NCBI RefSeq assembly: GCF_002101585.1
Contig: NZ_LQOT01000008.1
Coordinates: 1-64,000 of the forward strand
DNA: 64,000 nucleotides
Direction: 5' to 3'
Source of the DNA: Mycolicibacter engbaekii
Lineage (GTDB): Bacteria > Actinomycetota > Actinomycetes > Mycobacteriales > Mycobacteriaceae
Every line of letters starts with the position of its first letter. Within the stretch, counting starts at the first letter, position 1. Both the position numbers and the translations under genes were made by a program. Positions 55,701 through 61,700 of the stretch are shown here, piece by piece. Under the pieces are notes generated by a model that was not told the origin of the DNA, searched no databases, and saw only the letters and a list, made by a program, of their open reading frames with translations.

Positions 55701-58700
55701 CTGCCCGCCAACGCCGTGACATAACCCAGACCACCATCACCACCAACAGCACCAGCGCCAGTGCCCGAACCGCCACTGCCACCCTGCGACGTGCCATTGG
55801 CCGTGGCACCAGCACCCAACGCGTTCACCTGACCATTAGCGGCGTTACCACCGGTACCACCGTCGAGGCCTGCACCACCGGCACCACCGGTCGCGCTACC
55901 CGACGACTCCGCCCCGACACCGCCGGACAAGATGCTGCCCCGAGCACCGTCACCACCGGTGCCACCACCGGTGGCCTCACCACCGGCACCACCCTGAGCG
56001 GTGCCATGCGAGGTACCACCACCAGTGGAGCCGAAGTCCAGCCGGCCGCTCTGGATCACACCATTGCCACCGTCACCGCCGGTGCTACCGCCATCTGCAG
56101 TATCACCACCGGCACCACCGGTCGCCGACCCATACGACAAACCACCCGTGCCACTGTCATTGGCGTAGTGACCGGCCTCCAACTCACCGAAGCCACCCTT
56201 GCCCGCGTGACCACCATTGGTGGCATCACCACCAACACCACCGGTGGCCACCGCAGAGTTACCGCCGCCGATCACACCACCGGCATGGTCCACCACCAGG
56301 AACCCGGCACCACCGTCACCACCGACGCTGCCCGCACCATCACCAGAACCACCAGCAGCACCCGACGCCGAACCCGTGATCGCGCTACCCGCACCAACCG
56401 CCGACGCCGCACCCACACCACCAGCACCACCCGTGCCCTGGTTAGTACCAGCACCACCGGCACCACCGGTCACCGTGGTGCCCGTAATCGCCGCACCCTC
56501 ACTGGCCGCAATAACCGCCGCACCCGCAGCACCACCGACACCACCATCAGAACCCACACCTGCCTGACCGGCCGTCGCCGAACTGCCGGTCACCGTGCTG
56601 CCGGCACCGTCAGCGGTCACCGAGGCCGAACCACCAGCGACGGTGGCATTGCCGTTGGTCGCCGTCGCGGTGCTACCCGAGATGGCACCACCATTGGTGG
56701 CCATCACATTGGACTCACCACCGTTAGCAGCGTGCTCACCAACACCGGCGTTACCGCCGGAGCCACCCGTGCTGCCCGAACCGGTCGTGCTGCTGCCCGC
56801 CAACGCCGTGACATAACCCAGACCACCATCACCACCAACAGCACCAGCGCCAGTGCCCGAACCGCCACTGCCACCCTGCGACGTGCCATTGGCCGTGGCA
56901 CCAGCACCCAACGCGTTCACCTGACCATTAGCGGCGTTACCACCGGTACCACCGTCGAGGCCTGCACCACCGGCACCACCGGTCGCGCTACCCGACGACT
57001 CCGCCCCGACACCGCCGGACAAGATGCTGCCCCGAGCACCGTCACCACCGGTGCCACCACCGGTGGCCTCACCACCGGCACCACCCTGAGCGGTGCCATG
57101 CGAGGTACCACCACCAGTGGAGCCGAAGTCCAGCCGGCCGCTCTGGATCACACCATTGCCACCGTCACCGCCGGTGCTACCGCCATCTGCAGCATCACCA
57201 CCGGCACCACCGGTCGCCGACCCATACGACAAACCACCCGTGCCACTGTCATTGGCGTAGTGACCGGCCTCCAACTCACCGAAGCCACCCTTGCCCGCGT
57301 GACCACCATTGGTGGCATCACCACCAACACCACCGGTGGCCACCGCAGAGTTACCGCCGCCGATCACACCACCGGCATGGTCCACCACCAGGAACCCGGC
57401 ACCACCGTCACCACCGACGCTGCCCGCACCATCACCAGAACCACCAGCAGCACCCGACGCCGAACCCGTGATCGCGCTACCCGCACCAACCGCCGACGCC
57501 GCACCCACACCACCAGCACCACCCGTGCCCTGGTTAGTACCAGCACCACCGGCACCACCGGTCACCGTGGTGCCCGTAATCGCCGCACCCTCAGCGGCCG
57601 CAATGAACGCCGCACCACCGGCACCACCGACACCACCATCAGAGCCGACGCCGGCATTACCGCCGATCGCGGTGCCGTTGGCACTGCTGGTGCCGTCGGC
57701 GGCGATAGAGGCGCCACCGCCCTGGCTGCCGTTGCTACCGGCCGCCGTGGTGGTTCCGTCGTCACCCGCGCTGCCGTTACCGCCGGTGGCACCTCCACTG
57801 GCCGTGCCGCCCGGGGCGGCCTGGATCAGTGCACCGCCGCCACCACCGCCGCCACCACCGCCGTGGCCGGCTTCGGTCGCGGTACCGAGAGCCCCCGCAC
57901 CACCGTCACCACCGAGGCCGGCGGTGACGGTGCCACTGGCTCCTGCGCCGTCGAGGATGGCCGCACCCTTGCCGCCGGCACCGCCAGCGCCACCGCTGCC
58001 CGCTGAGCCGGTGGCGGAGCCCAAGCCACCGGTACCACCGGTGCCACCGGTGCCACCACCCTGGGCCAACGCATTGCCGAAGCTGTCGTAGACGATGCCG
58101 TCGCCCTGGCCGCCCTGACCGCCCTCACCACCCTGACCGCCGGAGCCGGCCGCACCGGCGTTACCGCCCGCACCACCATTACCGCCAGAGCCGGCCACCA
58201 GTGCGGTGCCACCGCCGGCACCCGCGCCACCAGCACCGCCCGCACCGCCGTCGCCGAGGCTGCCACCTGTACCGCCGGTGCCGCCGTCACCACCGCGGTC
58301 ACCGGGGTTGGCACCGGCGTGGCCGGCACCGCCGGCGCCTCCGTTACCGGCCGGGCCGGTGATCTCGGCGCCGTCGTGGCCGGCCTTGCCGCCGATGGTG
58401 CCGCTTCCTGCGGTACCGGCGTGGCCGGCCGAGCCGACCTCGCCGCCCTGGCCACCGTTGCCGCCGTCAACGTGGTTCACGGTGCCGTCGGCGCCCTTAC
58501 CGCCGTCACCGGCCGTGCCTGCGTCGCCGCCGTTGCCGGCATCGCCGCCGTTGCCCGTCGCGCCGTTCGCACCGCCACCGGTGGACGTGCCGCCGACGCC
58601 GCCATTACCGCCGGTGCCACCGTTACCACCGTTGCCGCCGGTGCCACCCGCGCCGCCGTCGCCGTTGCCGCTGTTGTCGAACGTGCCGTCGGCGCCGGTG

Positions 58701-61700
58701 GCACCCGCGCCACCGCTGCCGCCGGAACCGGCGTTCCCGCCCGCACCCCCGGAACCACCGACGAAGCCGGTGCCACCGGCACCACCGAGGCCACCCGCGC
58801 CACCGTTGCTTCCACTCTCGCCGCTGTCGCCGGGGTTGACGCCCGCCTGGCCGGTGTAGCCGGCGCCGCCCGCACCGCCCTTGCCGCCGTCGCCACCGTC
58901 ACCTTGCGCTGCCCGCGAATTGTCGACCTCTAGACCACCCTGGCCGCCGTTACCACCGGCGCCACCCGTGCCACCGGCCTCGCCGTCGACGCCAGCCGCC
59001 GTCGAGTGCGCCCCGGCGTGACCCGCACCGCCGTTGCCGCCGTTGCCACCCGCACCCGCGGTGCCGTCCTGACCGCCGTCGGCCTGGCCACCACGGCCGA
59101 TGCCACCGACACCGGCCTTTCCGGCGTCGCCACCGGCACCGCCACCGCCACCGGCGTAGCCATCCACGTGTGAGGCGTCGCCATCGGCGCCCTGGGCGCC
59201 CGCGCCACCCTTACCGCCGGAGCCGCCGTCGCCACCGTTACCGCCGAGCCCGTCCAGACCCGCCGTGGAGCCCGTGCCGCCGACGCCACCGGCACCACCG
59301 GCACCACCATCGGTGCCCGACTCACCGGCACCACCATCGGCACCGGCGACCGTCGCGTTCTCGCCCGCCTGACCGGTATAGCCCTTACCGCCGGCGCCAC
59401 CGTTACCACCGGCACCACCGGCACCGTCGGCGGCACGCGTGCCATCGGCTTCCTCGCCGCCCAGGCCGCCGTTCCCACCGGCGCCACCGGCCTGACCGGT
59501 GCCACCAGCCACACCCGCAGTGTGCGAGTCAGCACCATCGGCGCCGTCCTTACCGGAGCCACCATTACCGCCTACACCGGCAGTGCCGTCGGTGGCACGC
59601 CCGCCACCGACCTCTAGGCCGCCACGGCCGGCGTCACCACCCGCACCACCATTGCCACCGGCAGTGCCCGCCGCCAAGCTCGGGTCCCCGGCCGCGTCAT
59701 ACCCGGCGCCACCCGCACCACCGGAGCCACCCTTACCGGCATGCCCGTCCGAACCCGAGGCCGCCTGGGTGGAGCCCGAACTGCCGCCGGCACCACCGGC
59801 ACCGGCGTTACCCCCATCGCCACCATGGCCACCATTGCCACCGGTGCGGTCCACGGCGGTACCGGCCGTACCGGCGGCACCATCAGCGCCATCCGTGCCC
59901 GAACCACCGGCACCACCGACACCACCAGCGCCATGCTCGCCCGCTACGGCACCGCTACCACCGGCGCCACCATCGCCACCGCGGCCACCATCGGTACCCG
60001 ACACGCCCGGGCCGGCATTCTCGGCCACCGCATCAAATCCGGCACCACCCTTGCCGCCGGCACCACCGCCGCCACCGTCGCCGTCGGCGACACGGTTGAC
60101 GCCGTCGGCCTTCAGACCACCCTGACCACCGTTACCGCCAGCGCCGCCAGCACCACCGTTGCCGCCGGATTGACCCGCGGTGTGCGAGTCAGCCCCGGCG
60201 AAGCCCGCACCGCCGCCACCACCAGCACCACCGACACCCGCCGCACCGTCGGCGCCGTTGGCCGCCGCACCGGTGCGGCCCACGCCGCCGGCACCACCGG
60301 CACCGGCGTTACCACCGGCACCACCGACGCCACCGTCACGACCATCGACATGCCCGGCGTCACCGGCCGCACCCGCCGCACCCTTGCCACCGGCACCACC
60401 GGAGCCGCCGGCACCACCGGCACCACCAAGACCCTGCAGGCCCGCGGTCGAACCCGTACCCCCAGCACCACCGGCGCCACCGGCGCCACCGTTGGTGCCC
60501 GACTCCCCGGCACCACCATCGGCACCGGCCAATACCGCGTCGGCACCGGTCTTACCGGTGTAGCCGGCACCACCCTTGCCGCCGTCACCACCGGCACCAC
60601 CCACGCCGTCGGTAGCCCGCACGCCACCCACGTTGAGACCACCCAGGCCACCGTTACCACCGGCGCCACCAGCACCACCATTGCCACCGGAAACACCCGC
60701 ACCGGTCGAGGCAGCACCGGCGAAGCCCGCACCGCCGCCACCACCGGCGCCACCGACACCGGCCACACCATTGGCGCCGTTGGCCGCCGCACCGGTGCGG
60801 CCCACGCCCCCGGCACCACCGGCACCGGCGTTACCACCGGCACCACCGACGCCACCGTCACGACCATCGACATGCCCGGCGTCACCGGCCGCACCCGCCG
60901 CACCCTTGCCACCGGCACCACCGGAGCCGCCGGCACCACCGGCACCACCAAGACCCTGCAGGCCCGCGGTCGAACCCGTACCCCCAGCACCACCGGCGCC
61001 ACCGGCGCCACCGTTGGTGCCCGACTCCCCGGCACCACCATCGGCACCGGCCAATACCGCGTCGGCACCGGTCTTACCGGTGTAGCCGGCACCACCCTTG
61101 CCGCCGTCACCACCGGCACCACCCGCACCGTCGGTGGCCCGCACGCCACCCACGTTGAGACCACCCAGGCCACCGTTACCACCGGCGCCACCAGCACCAC
61201 CATTGCCACCGGAAACACCCGCACCGGTCGCGGCCGCACCGGCGAAGCCCGCACCACCCTTACCACCGGCGCCGCCGACACCCGCGGTGCCGTTCACCCC
61301 GTTGGCCGCCTGGACACCGGCGCCGCTGAGGCCACCCACACCGGCCTTGCCCGCGTCGCCGCCCGCACCACCGTTACCGCCCGCGGTGCCATCCACATGG
61401 CTGGCCGTGCCGTCGACACCGGCCGCGCCCGCCGCGCCGGCACCACCGTTACCGCCGTTGCCGCCGACCCCGCCCGCGCCGGCCGCACCATTGTTGGCGC
61501 CCTGCCCACCGACACCACCGACACCACCGTTGCCGCCCGCACCGCCGTTGGTGCCGCTGGCCCCCGGCGTCGCTCCGGCTACGCCGGCAAGACCGTTGCC
61601 GCCCTTACCGCCGGCGCCACCGGCACCACCATCACCCCGCGTGGCCCGACTGCCGTCGGTCTCCAAACCACCCAGGCCGCCGTTGCCCCCGGCGCCACCG

